A stretch of DNA of 18,458 bases from Rhodospirillales bacterium (GTDB lineage: Bacteria; Pseudomonadota; Alphaproteobacteria; Rhodospirillales; JAPHTL01). Position numbers and translations under genes: made by a program. Positions 1 to 8,400 of the stretch are shown one piece after another. The stretch spans positions 1 through 18,458 of the forward strand of contig JAPHTL010000004.1 of NCBI GenBank assembly GCA_026193355.1, written 5' to 3'. The notes under the pieces are model-generated. The model saw only the letters and a list, made by a program, of their open reading frames with translations, did not search any database and had not been told where the DNA came from. How positions within the stretch are numbered: position 1 is the stretch's first letter; the number at the start of each line of letters is the position of its first letter.

Positions 1-128
1 ACGTCCGGCTGGACATCAAGGGCGTCGAGGGAGCGCAAGGCCGCTTGCAGGGCGGCCACGGAATCGATCCCGCCGCGAACTGGCCCCGTGGTCTTTATGT
101 GCGGGTCGGAAATCTGGGCGATGATCAT
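1..128 (-). CDS. Metallophosphoesterase (CpdA/Icc-like phosphodiesterase), N-terminal part only
   Basis: The gene starts with ATG at 128 and runs off the left edge, leaving 42 complete codons. The visible protein begins MIIAQISDPHIKTTG and continues with a helix-like stretch ending SLDALDVQPD. An opening beta-strand followed by D-x-H (D8, H10) is the first metal-binding motif of calcineurin-like phosphoesterases. The spacing to the later ALxxLDAL...PD segment is typical of the CpdA/Icc and GpdQ group, which hydrolyse cyclic nucleotides or phosphodiesters using a two-metal centre. The remaining motifs (GD, GNH, H, GHxH) lie outside the window, so substrate cannot be judged. It begins 13 nt after the cyclophilin stop codon with no clear Shine-Dalgarno, which suggests co-transcription and perhaps translational coupling. 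The family call is fairly secure. The specific enzyme is not. Confidence 0.75.
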   Translation of the reverse strand, partial: MIIAQISDPHIKTTGPVRGGIDSVAALQAALRSLDALDVQPD

Positions 129-141
129 GCGGTCAGGCGGG

Positions 142-708
142 TCAACGCCGCTCCGCGTCGGCCGCGACCTGAAGGCGGATCATCTTGTCGGGATTGCGCA
201 CAGCGCCGCCGCGCGATTGCAGACCCTTCTTGATGTTGTCGACGAATTCCATGCCTTCGATCACCTGGCCCCAGACCGTATACTGGTTGTCCAGCCAGCT
301 GGCGGGACCGAAACAGATGAAGAACTGCGAATCGGCGCTGTCCGGATCCTGGGACCGCGCCATGGAAACCGTCCCCCGGACATGCAGTTCGGATGAGAAT
401 TCGGCGGGAAGATTAACGCCGGATCCACCCGTACCGTCGCCCTTCGGGTCCCCCGTCTGGGCCATGAAGCCGCGGATGACGCGGTGGAAGGTCAACCCGT
501 CATAGAAACCCTGGCGCACCAGTTCCTTGACACGTGCGACGTGACGGGGCGCCAGATCGGGACGCATCTGGATGACCACCCGGCCATCGGCAAGGTCCAG
601 GTAAAGGACATTTTCAAGGTCAAGGCCCGCCTTTTCGGCGGCGATGGCGTTTCCGCCTGCGGCAAGGCCGAAGGCAAGCGCCATAAGAGCTTTGAAGAAC
701 CGTCGCAT
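142..708 (-). CDS. Secreted cyclophilin-type peptidyl-prolyl cis-trans isomerase
   Basis: This 188-residue protein should catalyse proline cis-trans isomerisation during folding of exported proteins. Residues 1-24 form a signal peptide (RR near the N-terminus, hydrophobic core ALMALAFGLAAGG, AIAA cleavage region), so the enzyme is probably periplasmic. The cyclophilin fold follows. Visible motifs are FHRVI with catalytic Arg76, GFMAQTGDP with Gln84, GTGGSG, SMARS, SQFFICF around 128-133 and the closing YTVWGQVIEGM. I chose ATG 708 rather than the longer frame from 786 because it begins directly at the signal peptide; the upstream 26 codons have no secretory character. The Shine-Dalgarno is poor. 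The phosphodiesterase gene follows 13 nt downstream. PpiA- and PpiB-type names overlap in this group, so no symbol is given. Confidence 0.93.
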   Translation of the reverse strand: MRRFFKALMALAFGLAAGGNAIAAEKAGLDLENVLYLDLADGRVVIQMRPDLAPRHVARVKELVRQGFYDGLTFHRVIRGFMAQTGDPKGDGTGGSGVNLPAEFSSELHVRGTVSMARSQDPDSADSQFFICFGPASWLDNQYTVWGQVIEGMEFVDNIKKGLQSRGGAVRNPDKMIRLQVAADAERR

Positions 709-827
709 GGTCGGGAGTCTTTCTGTGCTGGTTTCGTGAAAATGCGAGTCACGGGGAAGATTACCGCAATACGGGCCCGGGCGCACCGCTCACTTCGTGG
801 AAGCGGCGGGATTTGTCGGGCTGCCCG

Positions 828-1367
828 TCAATCGAAGAGCTTGTCGATTTCGTCCTGGGAAATGCCCTTGCCTTCGAGCTGCGGTCCGCTGAGGAGGCTT
901 TCGTCTTCGGTCTTCTTCTCTTCGCCGATGGTTTTCTCCTCAAGCAACGCCTGCTTGCCCCAGATTTCCATCAGGGAACTGACGCGATCTTCAACATAGC
1001 GGATGGATTTGAGGATTTTCGAAACGCGCTGGCCGGTCAGGTCCTGGAACGAGCAAGCCTCGAAGACGTCCATGTTGTTTTTGCTCATTTCATCGATCAG
1101 CGCCAAGGCTGCCGGATCGGTGACTTTCTCACGCAATTTGGCGGACAGGCCTTCGTTCAGTTCGACCGTTTCCATGATCGTGTTGGTTGCTTTTTCGGTG
1201 GAGGTGACGATGGCGTCAAGCTGGTCCGCCATTTTTAGAAGCTGATGTTCCTCGTGCTCCGGATGGTGAATCGAGGCGATTTCCTGACGGATACGCTGGA
1301 CGTACTTGAAGAGGCCGGAAAGCTCCTGCTTCAGTTGATTTGCAGTGTCGTCGTTTACTTCGGTCAT
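828..1367 (-). CDS. cheZ: CheZ-like CheY-P phosphatase with FliM-like C-terminal tail
   Basis: This 179-residue, largely helical protein carries the CheZ signature SFQDLTGQ at 106-113. Asp109 and Gln113 occupy the i/i+4 positions of E. coli Asp143 and Gln147, the residues that position and activate water to dephosphorylate CheY-P. The segment from about 10 to 140 should form the long four-helix-bundle hairpin of a CheZ dimer. A charged, flexible linker (about 141-168) leads to the last ten residues, SQDEIDKLFD. These resemble the SQ-x-EID-x-L peptide with which FliM binds CheY, so the tail is probably the CheY-docking peptide. ATG 1367 gives the expected N-terminus; the 29 codons upstream in the same frame look non-coding, and a GGA-rich segment precedes the start. 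No other chemotaxis gene is adjacent, but the receptor genes at 11020-12829 are in the same window. Confidence 0.88.
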   Translation of the reverse strand: MTEVNDDTANQLKQELSGLFKYVQRIRQEIASIHHPEHEEHQLLKMADQLDAIVTSTEKATNTIMETVELNEGLSAKLREKVTDPAALALIDEMSKNNMDVFEACSFQDLTGQRVSKILKSIRYVEDRVSSLMEIWGKQALLEEKTIGEEKKTEDESLLSGPQLEGKGISQDEIDKLFD

Positions 1368-1469
1368 ATTATTTTCCGATCCCTCATTCCTTCGAACACC
1401 GCCTGCCTGACGCTCTTCCCCGGAAAAAGAAGAGTGCCAGTACGCCCCAGGCACCCAATTTTCTCCAGA

Positions 1470-1508
1470 TTGCTTTAAAAACCTTAACGATTCCTTGTCT
1501 TAAAGCAA
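1470..1508. promoter_or_regulatory. 9-bp inverted repeat upstream of the cheZ-like gene
   Basis: TTGCTTTAA at 1470-1478 and its exact reverse complement TTAAAGCAA at 1500-1508 are separated by 21 nt. The repeat lies between the stop of meaB (1542) and the start of the cheZ-like gene (1367), about 100-140 nt ahead of that start. It could be an operator for cheZ or a loose hairpin in the meaB 3' region. No flagellar sigma28 or sigma54 promoter was convincing nearby. Confidence 0.3.
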
Positions 1509-1541
1509 GTCTTGGGGGCTTAACAGGTGCCGCTGGTCCGA

Positions 1542-2525
1542 TCAAGAGCCTGACAGAAAAAGGGTCAGGAGTTCCTGCGCCGCCTTGCCCGGGGTCTGGA
1601 CGCCGCTTGCGACCTTCTCTTCAAGTTCGCCCACCCTTCGCCGGACTTTGGGGTCGGTGCGAAGGCGGTTCATCAGGGTGTCCGACACTTCATTCCACAT
1701 CCATGCCTTTGCCTGTTCTGCGCGACGCCGCCCGATTCCGCCCGATTTGGCCATGATTTCACGATAGCGTTCGATGGTTGCCCATACCGCGCCGATGCCG
1801 TCGCGGTTGAGGGCGGAACACTTGGTGACCTCCGGGGGCCATTCAGGCGAAGAGGGGCGCAGCAGCCCCAACGCATTGGCGTATTCGCGCCGCGCCCTCT
1901 CGGCGGCCTTTTCCAGGTCGCCGTCCGCCTTGTTCACGATGATCAGGTCCGCCAGTTCGACGATCCCCTTCTTGATGCCCTGCAACTCATCGCCGCCGCC
2001 CGGAACCAGCAGCAACAGGAACATGTCGACCATTTCGGCGACGGTTGTTTCCGATTGTCCGACGCCGACGGTTTCGACGATGATGACATCGAAGCCAGCG
2101 GCTTCGCAGGCCAGCATTGCCTCGCGGGTACGCCGCGCGACCCCGCCCAGCGTCCCGCCCGATGGCGTCGGCCGGATATAGGCGTTCTTGTGGCGGCCCA
2201 GTTCCTCCATCCGTGTCTTGTCGCCGAGGATTGATCCGCCCGTTCGCGGGCTTGACGGATCGATGGCGAGAACCGCGACCCGCTTTCCCATTTCAATGGC
2301 GTGCAGGCCGAATGCCTCGATGAATGTCGATTTTCCGACGCCCGGTACGCCGGTGATGCCGATTCGTATCGATTGGCCGGTATTTGGCAGAAGTTCCTGG
2401 AGCAGGGCTTCCGCCTGTTCACGGTGTTCGGCGCGGGTGGATTCGATCAAGGTGATGGCGCGCGCCAGCGCGCGGCGGTCGCTGCTCGTGATTTGCTCTG
2501 CCAGATCTGTCTTGGCGGGGTTCAT
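1542..2525 (-). CDS. meaB: MeaB/ArgK-family G3E GTPase, methylmalonyl-CoA mutase-associated
   Basis: This 327-residue P-loop GTPase belongs to the MeaB family. Family members protect and load adenosylcobalamin-dependent acyl-CoA mutases, using GTP hydrolysis to gate cofactor transfer. In order one sees a helical N-terminus, the Walker A motif GVPGVGKST (59-67), the switch-like segment GGSILGDKTRM (96-106), the Walker B-like VIIVETVGVGQSE (148-159), and the guanine-specificity motif NKAD (198-201). The C-terminal arm (about 270-327) is helical, as expected for the dimerisation arm. Length and motif order are normal. Its ATG overlaps the stop codon of the upstream 117-residue gene in an ATGA arrangement, with AAGGA upstream, so the two are probably translated together. 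No mutase gene is in the window, so the client enzyme (methylmalonyl-CoA or ethylmalonyl-CoA mutase, for example) cannot be named. Confidence 0.95.
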   Translation of the reverse strand: MNPAKTDLAEQITSSDRRALARAITLIESTRAEHREQAEALLQELLPNTGQSIRIGITGVPGVGKSTFIEAFGLHAIEMGKRVAVLAIDPSSPRTGGSILGDKTRMEELGRHKNAYIRPTPSGGTLGGVARRTREAMLACEAAGFDVIIVETVGVGQSETTVAEMVDMFLLLLVPGGGDELQGIKKGIVELADLIIVNKADGDLEKAAERARREYANALGLLRPSSPEWPPEVTKCSALNRDGIGAVWATIERYREIMAKSGGIGRRRAEQAKAWMWNEVSDTLMNRLRTDPKVRRRVGELEEKVASGVQTPGKAAQELLTLFLSGS

Positions 2526-2875
2526 CGGGGTTCGACGTCCTTGTTCAAAAGCGCCTTCATCGCCATGGCGTAGAGCTTGCGCTTCTGCTCGTCGTCCAGG
2601 TCCTCGATGATCTTGCTTTTGGCGGCGCGCACCTTCATGGCGTTGCGGAGCATTTCCTTGCGTTCCGGCGTCATCAGATGATCGGTTTTGATCCTCAGCG
2701 CTTCCAGGTCCTCTTCGCGCGACGGCGGCGCGCCTCCACGTGATGGTGGCGAAGCGTCGTTCCTCTGCCGTGCGGGTTTGCCCGTCTTGCGCGACGCGCT
2801 GCGATTCGACACGGCTTCGCGGGCTTTCTTGTCCAGAAAGACGGACATCAGGGCGGTGGAGATCATTTTCAGCAT
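2522..2875 (-). CDS. Small charged protein of unknown function, coupled to meaB
   Basis: This 117-residue basic protein is not one I recognise. It starts with a short amphipathic stretch (MLKMISTALMSVFLD) and passes through a low-complexity Arg/Ser/Pro linker (about 20-55). It ends in a helical, highly charged half containing DHLMTPERKEMLRNAMKV and DLDDEQKRKLYAMAMKALL. The final 60 residues look like a folded helical hairpin. Its last four bases overlap the meaB start as ATGA, the strongest evidence that it is translated and functionally tied to meaB. The start at 2875 is uncertain because the Shine-Dalgarno is weak; an ATG three codons later is possible. There are no cysteines or obvious catalytic motifs. 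It may be a partner or regulator of the GTPase, but that is inferred from position only. Confidence 0.7.
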   Translation of the reverse strand: MLKMISTALMSVFLDKKAREAVSNRSASRKTGKPARQRNDASPPSRGGAPPSREEDLEALRIKTDHLMTPERKEMLRNAMKVRAAKSKIIEDLDDEQKRKLYAMAMKALLNKDVEPR

Positions 2876-3053
2876 ATCGACCGATCGTATGTTTTCGATT
2901 CTGGCAAAGGTTACCCTTTCGACCTTGCCGCAGTCACGCGATCCCAGCGTAGTCTTCGGCGCTTAAGGGAAGTTTAAGGCGAGACAGCGTACAGGTAATA
3001 AAAATTAGGATCATAAGCCGATGATCTCTCTGGATCGTTTCTGATAACAGCCC

Positions 3054-3059
3054 TATGTT
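3054..3059 (+). promoter_or_regulatory. Possible -10 element placing transcription start at the pyk ATG
   Basis: TATGTT lies only 6 nt before the pyk ATG, and there is no Shine-Dalgarno between them. A start of transcription at the ATG would make a leaderless mRNA, a common arrangement in alphaproteobacteria. No good -35 hexamer is visible at 17 nt, so this is tentative. Earlier AT-rich sequence near 2997-3008 could hold another promoter. Confidence 0.25.
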
Positions 3060-3065
3060 ACCGCC

Positions 3066-4493
3066 ATGCGAAGAACCCGAAGCGCCAAAATACTAGCGAC
3101 CCTTGGACCCGCCAGTTCGAGCAGGGAGCGCATTTCCGAACTGTTCGAGGCCGGCGCTGACGTCTTCCGGCTGAATTTCAGCCACGGTTCCTACGGCGAC
3201 CACAAGGCCCGCTACGACATTATCCGCGGACTGGAAGAGCACTATCAGAGGCCGATCGGCATCTTGATGGACCTTCAGGGGCCGAAGATTCGCGTCGGTA
3301 ATTTCAAGGATGGCCCCGTGCGGCTGGTTGGCGGCGGCAAGTTCCGTCTGGATCTGTCGGATGCGCCCGGCGACGCCAGTCGCGCGCCCATGCCGCATCC
3401 GGAGGTCTTCGCGGCATTGAAGGAGGGCAGTCGCCTGTTCCTTGACGACGGGAAGATCGTCCTGCGCACGGAGAAGTGCAGCAAGGATCATGTGGAAACC
3501 GTTGTCGTGTCTGGCGGCATGCTATCAGACCACAAGGGCGTTAATGTTCCCGACGTTGTCCTGCCCCTTTCGGCAATGACCGAAAAGGACTATCAGGATC
3601 TGGAATTCGGCCTGAATCTCGGGGTCGACTGGGTCGCCCTTTCATTTGTGCAGACAGCCGACGACGTTGCGCATCTTCGTGGACTGATCAGCGGGCAGGC
3701 CGGTGTTCTGGCGAAGCTTGAGAAACCCTCGGCGCTTGTTCATCTCGACGCCATCCTCGAGCAATCCGATGCGGTAATGGTCGCGCGTGGAGACCTTGGT
3801 GTCGAAGTTCCACCCGAGGACGTTCCTTCCCTTCAAAAGCGGATTATTCGCGCTTGCCGCGCGGCCGGAAAGCCGGTGGTTGTGGCGACCCAGATGCTCG
3901 ATTCCATGGTGCATGCGCCGACGCCAACCCGGGCGGAGGCTTCGGACGTTGCGACGGCGATTTACGATGGCGCCGACGCAGTGATGCTTTCCGCGGAAAC
4001 CGCAGCAGGCGATTATCCGGTAGAAGCCGTTTCCATGATGAACCGGATCATCGAGCGGGTGGAAAATGACGAACTTTATCGCAGGTTGATCGAAGCCGAA
4101 GGCACCGTGCCGCGGGCGACGACCGCCGATGCGATTACGGCAGCGGCGACACAGGTCGCCAGCACGCTGTCCGCTGCGGCCATTGTCACGTTCACCAAGA
4201 CCGGTTCAACCGCCTTGCGCGCGGCCCGGATCAGGCCCGACGTGCCGATCCTGTGCCTTACGCCGAATCCCATGATCGCGCGGCGCATGGCGCTTGCCTG
4301 GGACATCCACGCGGTGCGGACCAAGGAGATCGGCAGCTTCAGCGAGATGGTGCAGAAGGCGATCCGCCTTGCCACCCGGGAAGGATTCTCCGGCGCTGGG
4401 GATCGCCTCGTCATCACGGCCGGCGTGCCGTTCGGAACGCCTGGGGCGACCAACGTTCTCAGGGTTGTGCAGGTTGATTCCGAAGAAGGCTAG
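3066..4493 (+). CDS. pyk: Pyruvate kinase
   Basis: This 475-residue enzyme transfers phosphate from phosphoenolpyruvate to ADP, the last step of glycolysis or Entner-Doudoroff catabolism. The TIM-barrel A domain opens with TRSAKILATLGPASS and FRLNFSHGS (Arg35, Asn37, Ser39), followed by MDLQGPKIRVG. The B domain spans roughly 76-160 and contains the DDGKI loop. The catalytic Lys is in AKLEK (Lys217); metal ligands Glu219 and Asp243 (VARGDLGVEVP) follow, then VVATQMLDSM with Thr275 and PTPTRAEASDVATAIYDGADAVMLSAETA. The C domain from about 345 to the end is the allosteric domain. Length is normal for the bacterial tetrameric enzyme. The ATG at 3066 has no Shine-Dalgarno but starts at the usual family position. 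The gene stands alone, with the AEC permease about 70 nt downstream. Confidence 0.98.
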   Translation: MRRTRSAKILATLGPASSSRERISELFEAGADVFRLNFSHGSYGDHKARYDIIRGLEEHYQRPIGILMDLQGPKIRVGNFKDGPVRLVGGGKFRLDLSDAPGDASRAPMPHPEVFAALKEGSRLFLDDGKIVLRTEKCSKDHVETVVVSGGMLSDHKGVNVPDVVLPLSAMTEKDYQDLEFGLNLGVDWVALSFVQTADDVAHLRGLISGQAGVLAKLEKPSALVHLDAILEQSDAVMVARGDLGVEVPPEDVPSLQKRIIRACRAAGKPVVVATQMLDSMVHAPTPTRAEASDVATAIYDGADAVMLSAETAAGDYPVEAVSMMNRIIERVENDELYRRLIEAEGTVPRATTADAITAAATQVASTLSAAAIVTFTKTGSTALRAARIRPDVPILCLTPNPMIARRMALAWDIHAVRTKEIGSFSEMVQKAIRLATREGFSGAGDRLVITAGVPFGTPGATNVLRVVQVDSEEG

Positions 4494-4565
4494 GCCGCCT
4501 GAACAATGGAGGCCAAGGCCTGCTCGGGGCGCTTCCCGTCCTGCGCGTCTTGAGTGGTAGCGATC

Positions 4566-5441
4566 ATGCTCTATGAACTTTTTTCCGTTATCGCGCCGGT
4601 CTTCATTTGCGCGGGAATTGGCTACTGGTGGGAACGAAGCGGGCGCGGCTTTGACACCGGCATGGTGACGATGCTGGGGGCCAACGTCGGCGCCCCCTGT
4701 CTGGTTTTCTCCGCGCTTTCCTCGACCGGCCTTTCGCCTGTTGTATTCGCCGAAATCGCCGGTGCGGCCACTGCGGCTTTTGTTTTTTTCGCCGTGTTTG
4801 GAGCCATTGTGCTGCGGGGGTTCGGGTGGTCGCAGCGCACCTTCCTGCCGTCGCTGGTTTTTTCAAATACCGGCAACATGGCCCTGCCGCTCTGCCTGCT
4901 GGCGTTCGGCGAGACGGGATTGGCGTTCGGCGTGGTCGTTTTTTCCATTGCCGCGCTGCTGCATTTCACCTTCGGCGTGGCGCTGGTTTCCGGGGCGACA
5001 TCCTTTGGTGCACTCGTCCGCGTTCCCACCCTGTGGGCGACACTGCTGGCCTTGCCGTTCATTTTCATCGACGCCACACCCCCTGCCTTTATCGCCAATA
5101 CAACGGAGATTCTCGGCGGCATGATGATCCCCATCATGTTGATCGCACTTGGGGTTTCACTGGCGCGGCTGAAGCCGACGGGACTTGGCCGGTCCGCATT
5201 TCTGTCGGTGGTTCGTCTGGGGATGGGGTTTGGCGTCGGTGTTGGCGTGGCGGCCCTGTTCGGGCTGGAAGGCGCGGCAAAGGGTGTGCTGATCATCCAG
5301 TCCGCGATGCCGGTTGCGGTGTTCAATTACCTCTTTGCGCAACGCTATTCGCGTGAGCCCGAGGAAGTCGCAAGCATGGTGCTGATCAGCACCACGGTTT
5401 CGTTCCTCACCCTGCCGCTTTTGATGTGGTACGTGATCTAG
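4566..5441 (+). CDS. AEC-family (auxin efflux carrier-like) transporter
   Basis: This 291-residue membrane protein has about ten hydrophobic segments in two five-helix repeats. The first runs from LYELFSVIAPVFICAGIGYWW to about residue 145; the second, beginning LWATLLALPFIFI, runs to the end at LLMWYVI. Characteristic features are the GAPCLVFSAL helix, the NTGNMALPLCLLAFG segment that breaks the middle of a helix, and IIQSAMPVAVFNYLFAQRY near the C-terminus. AEC members are secondary carriers of small organic anions such as malate or malonate, though most are uncharacterised and the substrate here is unknown. An in-frame GTG at 4554 would add four residues. I prefer ATG 4566 because GAGTGG lies 8 nt upstream. 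It may be co-transcribed with pyk, and a perfect palindrome follows the stop codon. Confidence 0.92.
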   Translation: MLYELFSVIAPVFICAGIGYWWERSGRGFDTGMVTMLGANVGAPCLVFSALSSTGLSPVVFAEIAGAATAAFVFFAVFGAIVLRGFGWSQRTFLPSLVFSNTGNMALPLCLLAFGETGLAFGVVVFSIAALLHFTFGVALVSGATSFGALVRVPTLWATLLALPFIFIDATPPAFIANTTEILGGMMIPIMLIALGVSLARLKPTGLGRSAFLSVVRLGMGFGVGVGVAALFGLEGAAKGVLIIQSAMPVAVFNYLFAQRYSREPEEVASMVLISTTVSFLTLPLLMWYVI

Positions 5442-5455
5442 ATCAGGAGAATCGG

Positions 5456-5485
5456 GCATCCTGCGCTCGTTCGAGCGCAGGATGC
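5456..5485. terminator. Perfect palindrome between convergent genes, probable bidirectional terminator
   Basis: The arms 5456-5469 (GCATCCTGCGCTCG) and 5472-5485 are exact reverse complements around a TT centre. RNA would fold as a 12-bp stem with a CGTTCG loop in either direction. It lies 15 nt after the AEC permease stop and 9 nt after the oxidoreductase stop, where two convergent transcripts must end. Neither side has a strong run of T, so termination may be factor-assisted, or the hairpin may serve as a 3'-end stabiliser. Confidence 0.7.
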
Positions 5486-5493
5486 TCTGGACT

Positions 5494-8400
5494 CTACTCG
5501 GCCGCCTTGATCGCGGGACCTGCGCGGAACGCAGTCAACAGTTCGGTTTCGCGTTCTTTCGCCTTGGCCACGTTGCGTTCCTTCACGTGGCCGAACCCGA
5601 CCATATCCATCGGCAGGGTTGCAATCCCGATCGCCGTAGCATGGTTGTCTGGCGTCAAACCGGCCAGAATTTCGTCGATCAGGGTTTCGTATTCGGTAAC
5701 CAGCCGCCGTTCCATCCGACGTTCGTCCGTATAACCGAATGGGTCGAAAACGGTTCCCCGCAGGCCTTTCAGACTGGCCAGAATTCGGAACACGCCCATC
5801 ATCCAGCTGCCGTAGGTTTTCTTTTTCAGGTGTCCCGTTTCCGGATCGCGGTCGGCGAGCATGGGCGGCGCCAGATGGAAGGACAAGGTATAGCCGCCCT
5901 CGAACTGTTCCCTGATGGCGCGCCTGAAATCCGGGTGGGTGTAAAGCCTGGCGACTTCGTATTCATCCTTGCAGGACAGCAGCCTGAAATAGCCTTCCGC
6001 CACGGCATCGGAAAGCCCCGTCAGGCCGGGCGTTTTATCCTGCTCCGCCCTGTTCACGCGTTCGACAAGGGCGGTGTAGCGCGCGGCGTAGGCCGCGTCC
6101 TGATAGCCTGTCAGGAAGGCGGCGCGACGTGCGATCCGATCCCCGGTGGTCTGGGAAATGGTGCGGTCTTCCGGTGCGGAGGATACAGGCGTCGCGGCCT
6201 TTGCGACGGCATCCGGTTCAACCGCTGCGCGGCGGCCCCACATGAACGCCTGCTTGTTGAAATCGATGGCGACGCCGTTCAACTCGATCGCCCGCTCGAT
6301 GGATTTGAACGATAGCGGAAGAAGTCCCTTCTGCCAGGCAAAGCCGACCATGAACAGGTTGGCCGCTATGGAATCGCCCATCAACCGCGTGGCCAGTCCG
6401 GTGGCGTCGATGAAGGCGGCATCGTCACAGGTGTTGCCGATGGTTTCGCGAAGTTCCGCCGTGGGCAGGACCAGGTCCTTGTTGGCGGTGAAGTCGGCAG
6501 TCATGGTTTCGAAATCGTTGATGACTGCCCGGGTATGGGAAATGTTCATCTTGGACAGTGCGTCGAAGCCGCCCGCGGTGACGATGTCGCAGCCGATTAC
6601 GGCATTGGCCGCGCCTGCGGCGATCCGTACGGCGTGGATGTCCTCAGGCTGGTTGGCGATCCGCACATGGCTGATCACCGCGCCGTTCTTCTGCGCCAGT
6701 CCGGTCATGTCGAGCACAGACACACCTTTTCCTTCGAGATGCGCGGCCATGCCGATCAGCGCGCCGACCGTGACGACGCCGGTACCGCCAATCCCGGTAA
6801 TCAGCAGGCCATAGGGGGCCGTGATCGTCGGCAGGGAGGGATCGGGCAGGGTGGTGGTGAATGCCGTTTCCGATGCCGTCGGCCCCGCCTTTTTGCGCAG
6901 CGTACCGCCGTTGACGGAGACGAAACTCGGACAGAAACCGTTGACGCAGGAGTAATCCTTGTTGCAGGCGGACTGGTCGATGGTCCGCTTGCGGCCGAAT
7001 TCGGTTTCAAGCGGGGCGACGGACACGCAGTTCGATGCGATGCCGCAATCCCCGCAGCCTTCGCAAACCGCCTCGTTGATGAAAATGCGCCGCGCCGGGT
7101 CGGGGAACTGTCCACGCTTGCGTCGGCGGCGCTTTTCCGCCGCGCAGACCTGATCGTAGACAAGCACCGAAATTCCCTGCCAGTCGCGGAGGTCGCGCTG
7201 CACCCGATCAAGGTCGTCACGATGATGGAAGGTGACGCCGGGGGCAAAGTCGCTGCCAATCGGATACTTGCCCGGATCGTCCGAAACCACGGCGATGCGC
7301 CCGACCCCCTCGGCGGCGACCTGCCGGGTGATGATCGGAACGTCCAACGGCCCGTCAAAGGGCTGGCCGCCGGTCATCGCGACGGCATCGTTGAACAGGA
7401 TCTTGTATGTAATGTTGACCCCGGCCGCCGCTGCCGCCCTGATCGCCAGCAGGCCGGAATGGTAGTAGGTCCCATCGCCAAGGTTGGCGAAGATGTGCTT
7501 CGTTTCGGTGAACGGGGCCTGGCCGATCCAGTTGGCGCCTTCGCCGCCCATGTGGGTGAATGTCGCCGTGCTCCGGTTCATCCATACCGCCATGAAGTGG
7601 CAGCCGATCCCGGCGACCGCCCTTGATCCCTCTGGCACCTTGGTCGATGTGTTGTGCGGGCAGCCCGAACAGAAGTACGGGACCCGATTGACCGAGGTCC
7701 GCGGCGCGTTGAGCGATTCCTCCTTGGCCGCGATAAAGGCCAGCCGCTCCTTGACGCGGTTGCTGGTATAGAACTGGTCGATCCGTTCGGCGATCACCTT
7801 GCCGACCTGTGCGGGGGTCAGTTCACCCGCGGATGACAGCAGCACCTTGCCGGATTCATCGAACTTTCCGACCACGCGGGGTCGCACGTCCTCGCGCCAG
7901 TTGTAAAGCTGCTCCTTCAACTGGTTCTCGATGACCGCGCGCTTTTCCTCGACCACGAGGATTTCTTCCAGACCTTCGGCGAAGGCCCGTGCGCCGTCGC
8001 GTTCCAGCGGCCAGCTCATACCCACCTTGTAGACGCGAAGTCCGATCTCGGCGGCATGGGCGTCATCAATGCCAAGGTCTTCCAGCGCCTGCATGACATC
8101 CAGATAAGCCTTGCCGGACGCCATGATTCCAAAGCGCGGTTCCGGCGCGTCGATGACGACCTTGTCCAGTTTGTTGGCCTTGGCGAATGCCAGCGCCGCA
8201 TAAAGCTTGTGATGTTGCAGGCGGGCGTCCTGCATCAGACGGTCGTCCGGCCATCGAATGCTCAGCCCTCCTTTGGGCACCTCGAAGTCCGTGGGGATGA
8301 CGATCTTGATTCGATCCGGGTCGATCTGGACGGAGGATGTGCTTTCCATGCCTTCGGCCACGGTCTTCATGGCGACCCAGCAGCCGGAAAAACGCGACAG

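Noticed and set aside
1410..1435. Sigma54-like TGGCAC on the minus strand upstream of the cheZ-like gene
   Set aside because: The GC element expected at -12 is missing; the sequence at that spacing is TTTTC.
3021..3044. Seven-codon ORF upstream of pyk as a possible leader peptide
   Set aside because: No ribosome-binding site, no run of regulatory codons and no terminator-like fold after it.
6535..7626. 363-codon plus-strand frame opposite the oxidoreductase gene
   Set aside because: Antisense shadow of conserved coding sequence, including the cysteine-rich iron-sulfur segment. No family signal in the translation.
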